Shown here piece by piece: positions 48,183-57,391 of a DNA stretch of 64,000 nucleotides. The notes under the pieces were generated by a model. The model saw only the letters and a program-made list of their open reading frames with translations. It ran no database searches and was not told where the DNA came from. Position numbers and translations under genes: made by a program. Source of the DNA: a virus; the IMG/VR virus record IMGVR_UViG_3300042945_001831, positions 1-64,000 of that record; one strand, 5' to 3'. Every line of letters starts with the position of its first letter. The stretch's first letter is position 1.

Positions 48183-48190
48183 TATAAATA
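48183..48190 (+). promoter_or_regulatory. Late promoter TATAAATA
   Basis: Exact TATAAATA 37 bp before gp22, directly after the gp21 stop. Confidence 0.75.
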
Positions 48191-48227
48191 AATATAGATT
48201 TAACACAGGTTTAATCGGAGAGTTCAA

Positions 48228-49397
48228 ATGTCCCGTGGTAACAATTTACAAGAAATGGAAACAGGCACTTCACAATCTCGTACTGCTGTAAATGCTAATG
48301 CAAAAGCAGGCGATCCAATGCAGAAATTAGATGCAGGAGCTGTTGCTGGTCAAACCGGCAGTTGGGAAGATCTTGGTGGTCCCACCCCAGAGAATTACAA
48401 ATCAACTGATGATTCAGCAAAATTAAAAACTCCTGGAGCAACTCTTAAGCAAGTTAAGGACGTTATCAACAAAGGCGCAAAACCTGCTGAAGCAATGAAG
48501 GGAATGAAAGAAGAGGAAGAACTCGAAGATGAAGATCTTCTTTCAGAAGAAGAAGAGAAAGAAGATAGCGAAGAGGATGACGATGAAGATAAGAAAGAGA
48601 AAAAATCCAAAAAGTCAAAAGACGAAGAAGATGATGACGAAGAAGAAGATGATACTCCTATGAAAGAAGCATATGACATCGAAGAAGATGTCAATGCTCT
48701 TCTAGGTGGAGAAGATCTTTCTGAAGAATTCAAAGAAAAGGCAAAAATTATATTTGAGTCTGCAATCAATTCAAAGATCGTCGAAATTCAAGAATCACTA
48801 GAAGCACATTATGAAGCTCAATTAATTGAGCAAGTTGAAGATATGAAAGTTCAACTTGCCGAAAGAGTTGATGCATATCTCGAATATGTATCCGATGAAT
48901 GGATGCAGGAAAATGAACTTTCAGTAGAAAGGGGACTCCAGGCAGAAATGACTGAATCTTTCCTTTCTGGTCTGAAAGGACTTTTTGAAGAACATTATGT
49001 AACAATCCCTGAAGATAGATATGATGTACTTGAGAGTATGGTAGACAAACTTGATGAAATGGAGACAAAACTCAATGAGCAAATTTCAAAGAACGTTGCT
49101 CTTAATCAAAAACTAGCAGAATCAGTTGCTGATGTAATTTTCAGTGATATTTCTGAGGGACTTGCAGTTTCACAGAAAGATAAACTTGCTTCTCTAGCAG
49201 AAAGTGTTGAGTTTGAAAGTGAAGAAGACTATCGTGAGAAACTAGTAACATTGAGGGAAGCATATTTTCCCAAGAATACTGGCACTCAAAGAGATCATTC
49301 AGAAACATTAACTGAAGAAGGTTCAACTTATAATCAACCAGTTTCTGGTTTGATGGAATCATATCTTCAGACTCTGAATAGAGTTTCAAAAAAGTGA
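48228..49397 (+). CDS. gp22: gp22 prohead scaffold protein
   Basis: 389 residues, longer than T4 gp22 (269). Main scaffold for gp23. It has a disordered N-terminus, then an extreme acidic stretch at about 94-150 (EEEELEDEDLLSEEEEKEDS with KKEKKSKKSKDEEDDDEEED), then a mostly helical C-terminal half (AHYEAQLIEQVEDMKVQLAE, ERVDAYLEYVSDEWMQENEL) like other cyanophage scaffolds. It would be digested by gp21. The Ser-rich frame on the opposite strand is its shadow. Located between gp21 and gp23 as in T4. Confidence 0.92.
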   Translation: MSRGNNLQEMETGTSQSRTAVNANAKAGDPMQKLDAGAVAGQTGSWEDLGGPTPENYKSTDDSAKLKTPGATLKQVKDVINKGAKPAEAMKGMKEEEELEDEDLLSEEEEKEDSEEDDDEDKKEKKSKKSKDEEDDDEEEDDTPMKEAYDIEEDVNALLGGEDLSEEFKEKAKIIFESAINSKIVEIQESLEAHYEAQLIEQVEDMKVQLAERVDAYLEYVSDEWMQENELSVERGLQAEMTESFLSGLKGLFEEHYVTIPEDRYDVLESMVDKLDEMETKLNEQISKNVALNQKLAESVADVIFSDISEGLAVSQKDKLASLAESVEFESEEDYREKLVTLREAYFPKNTGTQRDHSETLTEEGSTYNQPVSGLMESYLQTLNRVSKK

Positions 49398-49446
49398 TTT
49401 TTAAATCATAAATCAAACTAACAAATTTCCAAAAGAGGCAAAACAA

Positions 49447-50847
49447 ATGCAAATGTTCAATGCAGAACAATTGCAGGAAAAGTGGGCACCACTTCTAAAC
49501 TATGAGGGTCTTGATAAAATCAAAGACTCACATCGTAGAATGGTAACTGCAGTCCTGCTAGAAAACCAAGAAAAATTCTTAAGAGAGGAGCGTGATTTCC
49601 TCTATGAAGGACCAACCAACTCAGCTGGAACTGGTGGTTTCTCAAACACTGGAACTGGTGCAGTTGCTACTGGTCCAGTTGCTGGTTTTGATCCAGTTCT
49701 TATTTCATTGATCAGACGTTCAATGCCTAACCTGGTCGCTTATGACCTCGCAGGTGTTCAGCCAATGAATGGTCCTACCGGACTTATCTTCGCAATGCGT
49801 TCACGCTACGGAACAAATAGAACAACTGGAGCTGAAGCATTCTTCAATGAAGCAGATACTTCATTCTCTGGAGAAAACGCAGCACAAAACCTCACAGGTT
49901 CCTTCACTGATGTCGCTGCTGGTTTTGGTACTACTTCGAACCCAGCAGGAACAAATCCAGGTCTTCTTAACCCAGTTGGAACTGCAGTAACCGCTAGCTA
50001 CGCTACCGGACAAGCAATGAATACTGGCGATGCTGAATCACTCGGTGAAGCTGGTAACATATTCAACGAAATGGCTTTCTCAATCGAGAAAGTTACCGTT
50101 ACTGCAAAATCACGCGCACTGAAAGCTGAGTATTCACTAGAACTCGCTCAAGACCTCAAGGCAATTCACGGTCTAAATGCAGAAGCAGAACTTGCTAACA
50201 TTCTCTCAACTGAAATCCTCGCTGAAATCAACAGAGAAGTTATTCGTACAATCTATAAGGTTGCAGAGCAAGGTGCTGCCGTTAATACTGCTACCTCTGG
50301 TATTTTTGACCTTGACGTTGACTCCAATGGTCGTTGGTCAGTTGAGAAGTTCAAAGGACTTCTATTCCAAATTGAGCGCGATGCTAACGCAATCGCACAA
50401 AGAACTCGTAGAGGAAAGGGTAATATGATCCTCTGCTCGGCAGACGTTGCTTCGGCACTCACCATGGCAGGTGTTCTTGATTACACCCCAGCACTTAATG
50501 CTAACCTCAACGTTGATGACACTGGTAATACCTTTGCTGGTGTTCTTCAGGGCAAGTATCGTGTATATATTGACCCATATTCGGCAAACGTATCTGCTAA
50601 CCAATACTACGTTGTTGGTTATAAGGGATCTTCACCTTATGATGCAGGTCTCTTCTATTGCCCATATGTACCTCTCCAAATGGTACGTGCCGTTGGTCAG
50701 GACACCTTCCAGCCAAAAATTGGATTCAAGACTCGTTATGGTCTTGTTGCTAATCCATTCGCTGAAGGAACTACTCAAGGTTCTGGTCGTCTTCTTGCTA
50801 ACGCAAACCGTTACTACAGAAGAGTCCGCGTTGACAATTTAATGTGA
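49447..50847 (+). CDS. gp23: gp23 major capsid protein
   Basis: 466 residues from ATG 49447; MFNAEQLQEKW at 49453 is an alternative. Hexameric shell protein. Features: LIRRSMPNLVAYDLAGVQPM, GPTGLIFAMRSRYG, MAFSIEKVTVTAKSRALKAE, YSLELAQDLKAIHGLNAEAE, INREVIRTIYKVAEQGA, YVDPYSA-like IDPYSANVSANQYYV, and the C-terminal RYGLVANPFAEG. The N-terminal part would be removed by gp21. Codon use is more GC-rich than in neighbouring genes, as in a highly expressed gene. A strong terminator follows. Confidence 0.97.
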   Translation: MQMFNAEQLQEKWAPLLNYEGLDKIKDSHRRMVTAVLLENQEKFLREERDFLYEGPTNSAGTGGFSNTGTGAVATGPVAGFDPVLISLIRRSMPNLVAYDLAGVQPMNGPTGLIFAMRSRYGTNRTTGAEAFFNEADTSFSGENAAQNLTGSFTDVAAGFGTTSNPAGTNPGLLNPVGTAVTASYATGQAMNTGDAESLGEAGNIFNEMAFSIEKVTVTAKSRALKAEYSLELAQDLKAIHGLNAEAELANILSTEILAEINREVIRTIYKVAEQGAAVNTATSGIFDLDVDSNGRWSVEKFKGLLFQIERDANAIAQRTRRGKGNMILCSADVASALTMAGVLDYTPALNANLNVDDTGNTFAGVLQGKYRVYIDPYSANVSANQYYVVGYKGSSPYDAGLFYCPYVPLQMVRAVGQDTFQPKIGFKTRYGLVANPFAEGTTQGSGRLLANANRYYRRVRVDNLM

Positions 50848-50869
50848 GCCATTGGTTCACACATTACTG

Positions 50870-50896
50870 GAGGGTCCTTCGGGACCCTCTTTTTTT
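50870..50896 (+). terminator. Rho-independent terminator after gp23
   Basis: 8-bp arms GAGGGTCC (50870-50877) and GGACCCTC (50882-50889) with a TTCG tetraloop, followed by seven T (50890-50896). The stable loop and its place after the capsid gene suggest a strong late terminator. Confidence 0.92.
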
Positions 50897-50918
50897 ATGC
50901 AAATAAATACAAATAAAA

Positions 50919-51467
50919 ATGTCACAGACACCGTTCTCAAAACAATTATCAAATAGAAATTACTTATCTCCAGCTGGGTTTAAATTTTCTATTACAAAGA
51001 TTCCAAAAGCAGATTTTTTTTCTAATTCTGCAAATATTCCTGGAATCAATCTTGGAGTTGCAATGCAACCAACTTACCTAAAGGATATTCCTGTTCCTGG
51101 TGATAAAATAACTTATGATGATTTGTCTTTTAGTTTTTTTGTAGATGAAAATTTAGAAAATTATCTTGAAGTCCATAAATGGATAAGAGGGCTTGGATAT
51201 CCAGAAAGTATTCAAGAATTTTCTACATTAAAAGAAAATGATCAATATTTTCCCACCAATTCAGCAAAAAATCCATATAACGAATATTCTGATGCTTCTT
51301 TGTCTATCTACAACAGCAATTTCAATATAATTGCACAAATACATTTTAAAGATGTATTTCCTGTGAGTTTATCTCCTGTGGATTTTGATGCAAAATCAGG
51401 TGATATCAATTATGTTGAAGCAGAGGTCACTTTTAAGTATTCTATATATGATATAGTTGTTTTATGA
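50919..51467 (+). CDS. gp3: gp3-like tail completion protein
   Basis: 182 residues (T4 gp3 176). Expected to cap the tail tube and stop its growth. Features: YLSPAGFKFSITKIPKADFF, IPGINLGVAMQPTYLKDIPV, DDLSFSFFVDENLENYLEVH, KWIRGLGYPESI. Tube-family proteins gp19, gp3 and gp54 share this fold, so the name rests on place (between gp23 and uvsY, the usual cyanophage order) and length. The leader contains AATAAATAC, a weak late-promoter-like element. Confidence 0.78.
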   Translation: MSQTPFSKQLSNRNYLSPAGFKFSITKIPKADFFSNSANIPGINLGVAMQPTYLKDIPVPGDKITYDDLSFSFFVDENLENYLEVHKWIRGLGYPESIQEFSTLKENDQYFPTNSAKNPYNEYSDASLSIYNSNFNIIAQIHFKDVFPVSLSPVDFDAKSGDINYVEAEVTFKYSIYDIVVL

Positions 51468-51470
51468 TTT

Positions 51471-51899
51471 ATGAACATTGATGAGATTCAATTATTATGG
51501 GAAGAAGATTCAAAAATAGATCAAGACAATCTCCACACGGAGTCATTAAAAATACCTTCACTTCACGCAAAATATTATAAAATTTACAATAATACGTTAA
51601 CTCTCAAAAAATCTCAAGAAAACAAGTATAAAATTTTAAAAAAAGAAAAATGGCAATATTACACTGGAAAATCCGATCCTGATGTTTATATTAAAAATCC
51701 ATTTGATCATAAAGTTTTAAAGCAAGATATAGACAAATATCTTGATGCTGATGAAGAATTAATTATTTGTTTAACAAAAATTGAATATTATCAAATGATG
51801 ATCAATTATTTGGAAAGTATTTTAAAAACAATATTAAACAGAACATATCAATTAAAAAATGCCATTGAATGGTCAAAATTTGTTGCAGGATATAGTTAA
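51471..51899 (+). CDS. uvsY: UvsY recombination mediator
   Basis: 142 residues (T4 UvsY 137). Loads the UvsX recombinase onto gp32-coated single-stranded DNA. Typical: IDEIQLLWEEDSKIDQDNLH, SLKIPSLHAKYYKIYNNTLT, LKKEKWQYYTGKSDPDVY, and the C-terminal helical oligomerisation part. It lies directly before uvsW, 3 nt apart. UvsX itself is not in this window. Confidence 0.92.
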   Translation: MNIDEIQLLWEEDSKIDQDNLHTESLKIPSLHAKYYKIYNNTLTLKKSQENKYKILKKEKWQYYTGKSDPDVYIKNPFDHKVLKQDIDKYLDADEELIICLTKIEYYQMMINYLESILKTILNRTYQLKNAIEWSKFVAGYS

Positions 51900-51902
51900 A
51901 AT

Positions 51903-53369
51903 ATGGCCGACATTATTATTAAAAAGAAGAACGAAATTTTCCTCACATTAAAAGCAGAACCACATATATTTCAAGAATTGTCAGATCATTTTACTTTTGA
52001 AATTCCTGGTGCAAAGTTTATGCCGCAATATCGCAGCAAACATTGGGATGGTAAAATAAGATTATTTTCTACACATAATGGTGAAATTTATGTTGGTCTT
52101 TTAGATAAAATCATTTCTTGGGCAAAAAATCATGAATACTCAATTGAGTTTGAAAATAATAAATTTTATGGAACTCCATTTGAAGAAAATGAGATGATCT
52201 CATATGAAGGAGTTTCTGATTATATGAATAAAATTTCAAAACATAAACCAAGAGATTATCAAATTGATGCTGTTTGTGATGCATTGAAATATAATCGCAA
52301 ACTTTTAATATCCCCAACTGCTTCAGGAAAATCTTTAATGATTTATTCTGTTGTTAGGTATTATATTGAATCAAATAAAAAAATTTTACTTATTGTTCCA
52401 ACAACTTCTCTCGTGGAACAAATGTATAAAGATTTTGAAGATTATGGATGGAATGCAAAAGAATATTGTCATAAAATTTATTCAGGTAAAGAAAAAACAA
52501 CCGATCTTCCTGTAGTGATTACAACTTGGCAATCAATATACAAATTGGATAGAAAATTTTTTAAAAATTTTGAAGTTGTAATCGGAGATGAAGCACATCA
52601 ATTTAAATCAAAGTCATTAATCAGCATTATGACTAAGTTGGATAATGCAAAGTACAGATTTGGATTTACTGGAACTTTAGATGGATCACAGACTCATAAA
52701 TGGGTTTTGGAAGGTCTATTTGGTCCTAGTTATAAAGTAACTCAAACAAAGGATTTAATAGATAAAGGACATTTATCAAAATTACAAATTCGTGTTCTTT
52801 TGTTAAAACATAATGAACAGCAATTTAATGATTATGAAGAAGAAATTCAATATATTATCAATCATCAAAAAAGAAATAATTTTATTAAAAATCTTGTAAA
52901 TGATTTAAAAGGAAATACATTGGTTCTTTTTAATCGTGTTGAATCTCATGGAACTCCTCTTTATGAATTAATAAATAAATCAGTAGATAAGAATCGTAGA
53001 GTATTTTACGTTCATGGTGGAATAAGCACAGAAGAAAGAGAAAAAGTAAGAGAAATTACAGAAAAAGAAAGTAATGCAATTATTGTTGCTTCTTATGGAA
53101 CATTCTCAACTGGAATCAATATTAAAAATTTGCACAATGTAGTCTTTTCTTCTCCAAGCAAATCTAGAATAAGAAATCTACAATCTATAGGCAGAGTTTT
53201 AAGGAAAGGAGATAGCAAAACAAAAGCTATTCTTTATGATATTGCCGATGATATGACTTACAAATCAAGAAAAAATTATACATTAAATCATTTAATTGAA
53301 AGAATAAAAATTTATAATGAAGAAAAATTTAACTATGAAATTATACAAGTTAATTTTAAAGAAAAATGA
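51903..53369 (+). CDS. uvsW: UvsW recombination helicase
   Basis: 488 residues (T4 UvsW 502). Unwinds branched recombination and R-loop intermediates and switches origin to recombination-dependent replication. N-terminal domain (about 1-110: FEIPGAKFMPQYRSKHWDGK) of the UvsW type; Walker A SPTASGKS at about 137-144; DEAH at about 229; and motif VI LQSIGRVLRKG near 428. The last codons overlap the next gene by 4 nt. Confidence 0.95.
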   Translation: MADIIIKKKNEIFLTLKAEPHIFQELSDHFTFEIPGAKFMPQYRSKHWDGKIRLFSTHNGEIYVGLLDKIISWAKNHEYSIEFENNKFYGTPFEENEMISYEGVSDYMNKISKHKPRDYQIDAVCDALKYNRKLLISPTASGKSLMIYSVVRYYIESNKKILLIVPTTSLVEQMYKDFEDYGWNAKEYCHKIYSGKEKTTDLPVVITTWQSIYKLDRKFFKNFEVVIGDEAHQFKSKSLISIMTKLDNAKYRFGFTGTLDGSQTHKWVLEGLFGPSYKVTQTKDLIDKGHLSKLQIRVLLLKHNEQQFNDYEEEIQYIINHQKRNNFIKNLVNDLKGNTLVLFNRVESHGTPLYELINKSVDKNRRVFYVHGGISTEEREKVREITEKESNAIIVASYGTFSTGINIKNLHNVVFSSPSKSRIRNLQSIGRVLRKGDSKTKAILYDIADDMTYKSRKNYTLNHLIERIKIYNEEKFNYEIIQVNFKEK

Positions 53370-53755
53370 ACGAAGACTTTTACGCAGCTATAAAATTAAT
53401 ATCTGGTGAAGAAATATTTTCTAAAGTATGTTCTTGTGAAGAAAAAGATAAAACTATTTTAATTCTTGATACTCCAGTAGTTATTGAAACAATTAATATT
53501 CGTCAATTGGGAGTTAATGCAGTTCGTGTTAATCCTTGGTTAAAATATGCAAATGATTCAATTTTAGTCATTAATATGGACAGAATAATTACAATTACTG
53601 AAATAAATGATGAATCAATAATTAAAGTATATAATAAATTTTTGAGAGATAAAGATAAAAAATCTTCTATGAGTAATATTAGTCCTAATATGGGATTTTT
53701 ATCATCTATTGCTGAAGCAAGAGTATCTTTGGAGAAGTTATATAAAAATAATTAA
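53366..53755 (+). CDS. Small Sm-like-type cyanophage protein (129 aa)
   Basis: Coupled to uvsW by ATGA. The first 90 residues (YAAIKLISGEEIFSKVCSCE, then DTPVVIE, NDSILVINMDRIITITEIND) have the strand pattern and GEE turn expected of a small Sm-like barrel. They resemble the protein at 62078 (LALLKSGEEVISDI, VVNYDWVVCIVEP). A crystallised Sm-like protein of putative cyanophage origin is known. Homology to it is not tested here. Likely role: RNA or protein binding. The C-terminal tail is unrelated. Confidence 0.7.
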   Translation: MNEDFYAAIKLISGEEIFSKVCSCEEKDKTILILDTPVVIETINIRQLGVNAVRVNPWLKYANDSILVINMDRIITITEINDESIIKVYNKFLRDKDKKSSMSNISPNMGFLSSIAEARVSLEKLYKNN

Positions 53756-53809
53756 AGCTATAATTGATCTTCAACCCTAACAGAGTGATTATAGGCATAT
53801 TCAAACTGT

Positions 53810-53839
53810 TTGTCAACTATTTACTTGATGTGCTATAAT
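53810..53839 (+). promoter_or_regulatory. Sigma70-type promoter for gp55
   Basis: TTGTCA (53810-53815), an 18-bp spacer and TGC-TATAAT (-10 at 53834-53839). Gives gp55 early expression by host polymerase, which fits its role in starting late transcription. Confidence 0.68.
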
Positions 53840-53864
53840 AAACCAAAACTAGTAAGACTTATAA

Positions 53865-54332
53865 ATGAAAGAAAAGAAAAAAAATCCCAATTATGTTAAT
53901 AATAAAGATTTTCATGATGCATTGATTACTCATAAGAGAAAAATGGATGAGTCAAAAGCTAATGGACTTCCACCGCCAAGAATTTCCAATTATCTTGGAG
54001 ATTGCTTTTTGAAAATTGCTACTCATTTATCATATCGTCCTAATTTTGTAAATTATATGTTTCGTGATGATATGATTTCTGATGGTGTGGAAAATTGTGT
54101 TCAATATATTAATAATTTTGATGTTAATCGTTCAAATCCGTTTGCTTACTTTACTCAAATTGTTTGGTATGCTTTTTTGAGGCGTATTTCTAGAGAAAAG
54201 AGACAAATGGAAATTAAAGATAAAATTATTGAACGCAGTGGATTTGAAGAGGTATTTACTGCTGATGAAGGATACAATAGATCAAATTACAATACAATTA
54301 AAGACAATATTCAAATTAAATTAAATCAATGA
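53865..54332 (+). CDS. gp55: gp55 late sigma factor
   Basis: 155 residues (T4 gp55 185). Directs host RNA polymerase to TATAAATA late promoters together with the clamp gp45. Conserved parts: NYLGDCFLKIATHLSYRPNF, MISDGVENCVQYINNFDVNR, PFAYFTQIVWYAFLRRISRE, which is the region-2-like helix set. It overlaps gp47 by ATGA. The TATAAATA sites in this window are its expected targets. Confidence 0.92.
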   Translation: MKEKKKNPNYVNNKDFHDALITHKRKMDESKANGLPPPRISNYLGDCFLKIATHLSYRPNFVNYMFRDDMISDGVENCVQYINNFDVNRSNPFAYFTQIVWYAFLRRISREKRQMEIKDKIIERSGFEEVFTADEGYNRSNYNTIKDNIQIKLNQ

Positions 54333-55372
54333 AGATTGGATTGATTACTGATACTCATTATAATTTTAAAAAAGCAAATAAATCTTTTCATGATTATTTT
54401 GCAAAATTTTACAATGACATATTTTTTCCTACTTTAGAAAAACATAAAATTCAAACTGTCATTCATTTGGGCGATGCTTTTGATAGTCGCAAAGGTGTTG
54501 ATTATTGGGCTCTTGATTGGGCGAAAAAAAATGTTTATGATAGATTTCAAGATTTAGGAATTACTGTTTATAATATTGTAGGAAATCACGATGCTTATTA
54601 TAAAAACAGTAATGAAATTAATTCTATAGATACACTTCTTCAACAATATTATAATGTAGTTAAAGTTTCCAGACCAACAGAATATATTATTGAAGGAATG
54701 AAAACAGTTCTTCTTCCTTGGATATGCGCCGATAACGAAAAAGAAACTTTTGATCTTCTTGAAAAAACAGAAGCAAAAGTTATTTTTGGTCATCTTGAAT
54801 TAAATGGATTTACAGTTTATCCAGGACAATATCAACAGGATGGATTGGATAAAAAAGTATTTCAAAAGTTTGATAGAGTTTATTCGGGCCATTATCATAC
54901 TCGTAGTGATGATGGTAAAATTTTTTATATTGGAAATCCATATCAAATGTTTTGGAATGATGTAAATGATGTAAGAGGATTTCATATTTTTGATACTAAT
55001 GAATATGAATTGGAAAAATTTGATAATCCGTATAATATTTTTGAAAAAATATATTATGATGAGACGGATTATAAAAAATTTAATACTTCATATTTGACAA
55101 ATAAAATGGTTAAGATAATTGTTAGAAAAAAAGAAGATCATTTGATGTTTGATAAGTTTGTAGACAGTATACTTAAAGTAAATCCATTGGAACTTAAGAT
55201 ATCTGAAAATATTGATGTTTTTGATGATGATGTAGATTGTTCTGATATTACCACGGAAGATACATTGAGTATTTTGGATAAATATGTTCAAGAAGCAGAC
55301 TTTGATTTAAATAAAGATATGATAAAAAAACTTCTACGAGATGTATACAAAGAAGCATTAGAAATAGAATAA
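54329..55372 (+). CDS. gp47: gp47 recombination nuclease (SbcD/Mre11-like)
   Basis: 347 residues (T4 gp47 339). Metallophosphoesterase subunit that pairs with gp46 to process DNA ends. Motifs: GLITDTHYN (4-12), HLGDAFDSRKG (about 46-56), GNHDAY (about 86-91), HLELNG (about 155), and the C-terminal GHYH (about 188-191). The C-terminal helical part binds gp46. Coupled to gp55 by 4 nt and to the next gene by TAATG. Confidence 0.95.
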   Translation: MKIGLITDTHYNFKKANKSFHDYFAKFYNDIFFPTLEKHKIQTVIHLGDAFDSRKGVDYWALDWAKKNVYDRFQDLGITVYNIVGNHDAYYKNSNEINSIDTLLQQYYNVVKVSRPTEYIIEGMKTVLLPWICADNEKETFDLLEKTEAKVIFGHLELNGFTVYPGQYQQDGLDKKVFQKFDRVYSGHYHTRSDDGKIFYIGNPYQMFWNDVNDVRGFHIFDTNEYELEKFDNPYNIFEKIYYDETDYKKFNTSYLTNKMVKIIVRKKEDHLMFDKFVDSILKVNPLELKISENIDVFDDDVDCSDITTEDTLSILDKYVQEADFDLNKDMIKKLLRDVYKEALEIE

Positions 55373-55659
55373 TGTTTATACTTACTATCAAAGAAAAGGA
55401 AAATGAAGGAGCATATGCAGTAATTGATGATGATGGCGAAAAGGCATTGTATTTTTTTGAAGAAGAAGATGATGCCGAAAGATATGCTGGTCTTTTGGAA
55501 GCAGAAGATTATCCAAAAATGGCTGTAATTGAAGTTGAAGATGAACCAGCAATAAAAACTTGTGAGATGTATGGATATCATTATGTTATAATTACCCCAA
55601 ATGAACTTGTAATACCTCCGCGAGAAAATGATTTTATTCAAGCAAATAACTTATCGTAA
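55372..55659 (+). CDS. DUF3110-like protein (95 aa)
   Basis: Begins on the last base of gp47 and overlaps the gp46 start by 32 nt. The stretch ALYFFEEEDDAERYAGLLEAED then YPKMAVIEVE matches my recollection of DUF3110, a family otherwise seen in cyanobacterial and plastid genomes. The remaining C-terminus (YHYVIITPNELVIPPRENDF) ends with the family-like IPP motif. Role unknown; an origin from a cyanobacterial host is likely. Placed inside the gp47-gp46 operon, it may be a cofactor, but this is inference. Confidence 0.72.
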   Translation: MFILTIKEKENEGAYAVIDDDGEKALYFFEEEDDAERYAGLLEAEDYPKMAVIEVEDEPAIKTCEMYGYHYVIITPNELVIPPRENDFIQANNLS

Positions 55660-57346
55660 TTTTTTATCATCAGGAAACCAACCAACTCAAATTAAATTTA
55701 CAGAACATCCAACTACATTAATTGTTGGTGCAAATGGATCCGGAAAAAGCACAATGTTAGATGCTTTGTGTTTTAGTTTGTTTAATAAAGCATTTCGTAA
55801 AATTACAAAAGGGCAATTAGTCAATTCAACTAACGAAAAAGAATGTTTGGTTGAAATTGAATTTAGTATTGGAACAAAAGAGTATAAAATTGTAAGGGGA
55901 ATTAAACCAAATATTTTTGAAATTTGGATTGATGGTGTTTTGCAAAATAAAGCTGCAGCATCTACAGATCAACAAAAACAATTAGAAGATAATATTTTAA
56001 AATTAAATTATAAGTCATTTACTCAAATTGTAATTTTGGGTAGTGCTTCTTTTGTGCCATTTATGCAACTATCTACGGCAAATCGTAGAGAAGTCGTAGA
56101 AGATTTGTTGGATATTAAAATTTTTTCTGCGATGAATGCGGTAATTAAAGACAGAATTAAAAATACAAATGATAAAATCAAAGAACTTTCTTTAAAGCAA
56201 TCCATGACCGAAGAAAAGGTTGAGATGCAAAAAGATTTTATTGAAAGTATTGAGAAAAGTGGTAAAGAAAATATAGAAAAGAAAGAGGATAAAATTACTT
56301 CCATCATCACCTATATTAACCAATTGGCAGCAGAAAACGAACAAAAAGTATTAGTGGTGTCAGATAATCTTCAACCTCAATTGGAAGACCTTTTAGATGC
56401 ATCTAAAAAATTAAAAAAACTTTCCAATTTAAAAGGAAAGATTTCCGAAAAAGTATCAAACATTACAGAACAGCATAAGTTTTTTAATAATAATTCGGTA
56501 TGCCCTACCTGTACTCAAACTATTGAAGAGGAATTTAGATTAAATAAAGTAAATGAATCTGAAACCAAAGCAAAAGAACTTCAGCAAGGTTATAATGAAT
56601 TAAAAGATGCAATTCAACAAGAAGAAAAAAGAGAACGTGAATTTAATGCCATTTCAAAAAAAATCAATTCTTTAAATAATGAAATTTCCAACAATAATGT
56701 TAAAATTTCCCAACTTAATAAACAGACAAGAGACTTGGAACAAGAAATTCAAGACATTGCCAATAAAATTAAAAATAGAAATGTTGAAAGAGAAGCATTA
56801 ATTGAACTGGAGAATTCTTTAAATTTGATTCAAATTGAAAAAGCAAATGAAAAAGAAAATATAACTTATTATGATTTTGCTAATTTTTTAATGAAAGACG
56901 GTGGGATTAAAAGTAAAATTATAAAACAATATTTGCCATTGATGAATAAGCAGATTAATAAGTATCTGCAAATGATGGACTTTTATATTAATTTTACTCT
57001 TGATGAAGAGTTTAATGAAAAAATTAAATCTCCTATTCACGAAGATTTTACATATGAAAGTTTTAGTGAAGGTGAAAAAATGAGAATTAATCTTGCAATT
57101 TTGTTTACTTGGAGAGAAATTGCAAGAATGAAAAATTCAGTTAATACTAATCTTCTTATTTTGGACGAAGTGTTTGATAGTTCTTTAGATTTTATGGGAA
57201 CAGATTATTTTACAAAAATTATTAAATATGTGATAAAAGATACTAATATATTTGTAATTTCTCATAAGACAGACGAATTGATTGATAAATTTGATAGGAT
57301 CATTAAGTTTGATAAAATTAAAGGATTTAGCAAAATGGTTGACTAA
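55628..57346 (+). CDS. gp46: gp46 recombination ATPase (SbcC/Rad50-like)
   Basis: 572 residues (T4 gp46 560). Walker A GANGSGKS at 34-41, a zinc-hook CPTC at 292-295 in the middle of a long coiled coil, the ABC signature FSEGEKM at about 479, and Walker B LLILDEVFDSS at about 507-517. With gp47 it resects double-strand ends. ATG 55628 gives the expected N-terminus (MILFKQITYRNFLSSGN). Confidence 0.95.
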   Translation: MILFKQITYRNFLSSGNQPTQIKFTEHPTTLIVGANGSGKSTMLDALCFSLFNKAFRKITKGQLVNSTNEKECLVEIEFSIGTKEYKIVRGIKPNIFEIWIDGVLQNKAAASTDQQKQLEDNILKLNYKSFTQIVILGSASFVPFMQLSTANRREVVEDLLDIKIFSAMNAVIKDRIKNTNDKIKELSLKQSMTEEKVEMQKDFIESIEKSGKENIEKKEDKITSIITYINQLAAENEQKVLVVSDNLQPQLEDLLDASKKLKKLSNLKGKISEKVSNITEQHKFFNNNSVCPTCTQTIEEEFRLNKVNESETKAKELQQGYNELKDAIQQEEKREREFNAISKKINSLNNEISNNNVKISQLNKQTRDLEQEIQDIANKIKNRNVEREALIELENSLNLIQIEKANEKENITYYDFANFLMKDGGIKSKIIKQYLPLMNKQINKYLQMMDFYINFTLDEEFNEKIKSPIHEDFTYESFSEGEKMRINLAILFTWREIARMKNSVNTNLLILDEVFDSSLDFMGTDYFTKIIKYVIKDTNIFVISHKTDELIDKFDRIIKFDKIKGFSKMVD

Positions 57347-57367
57347 TCTTTGGTTCTTTGGTATGAT
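57339..57367 (+). promoter_or_regulatory. Sigma70-type promoter for the replication block
   Basis: TTGACT (57339-57344), exactly 17 bp, TGG-TATGAT (-10 at 57362-57367), overlapping the gp46 stop. It would drive 57392 through regA early in infection. GATAAATA (57375-57382) just after it may add late expression. Confidence 0.7.
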
Positions 57368-57391
57368 TGATAAAGATAAATATACCTTTTT

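Noticed and set aside
48395-48769. Serine-rich minus-strand frame
   Set aside because: It is the complement of the acidic Glu/Asp stretch of gp22 (GAA/GAT give TTC/ATC and Ser-rich frames). No independent support.
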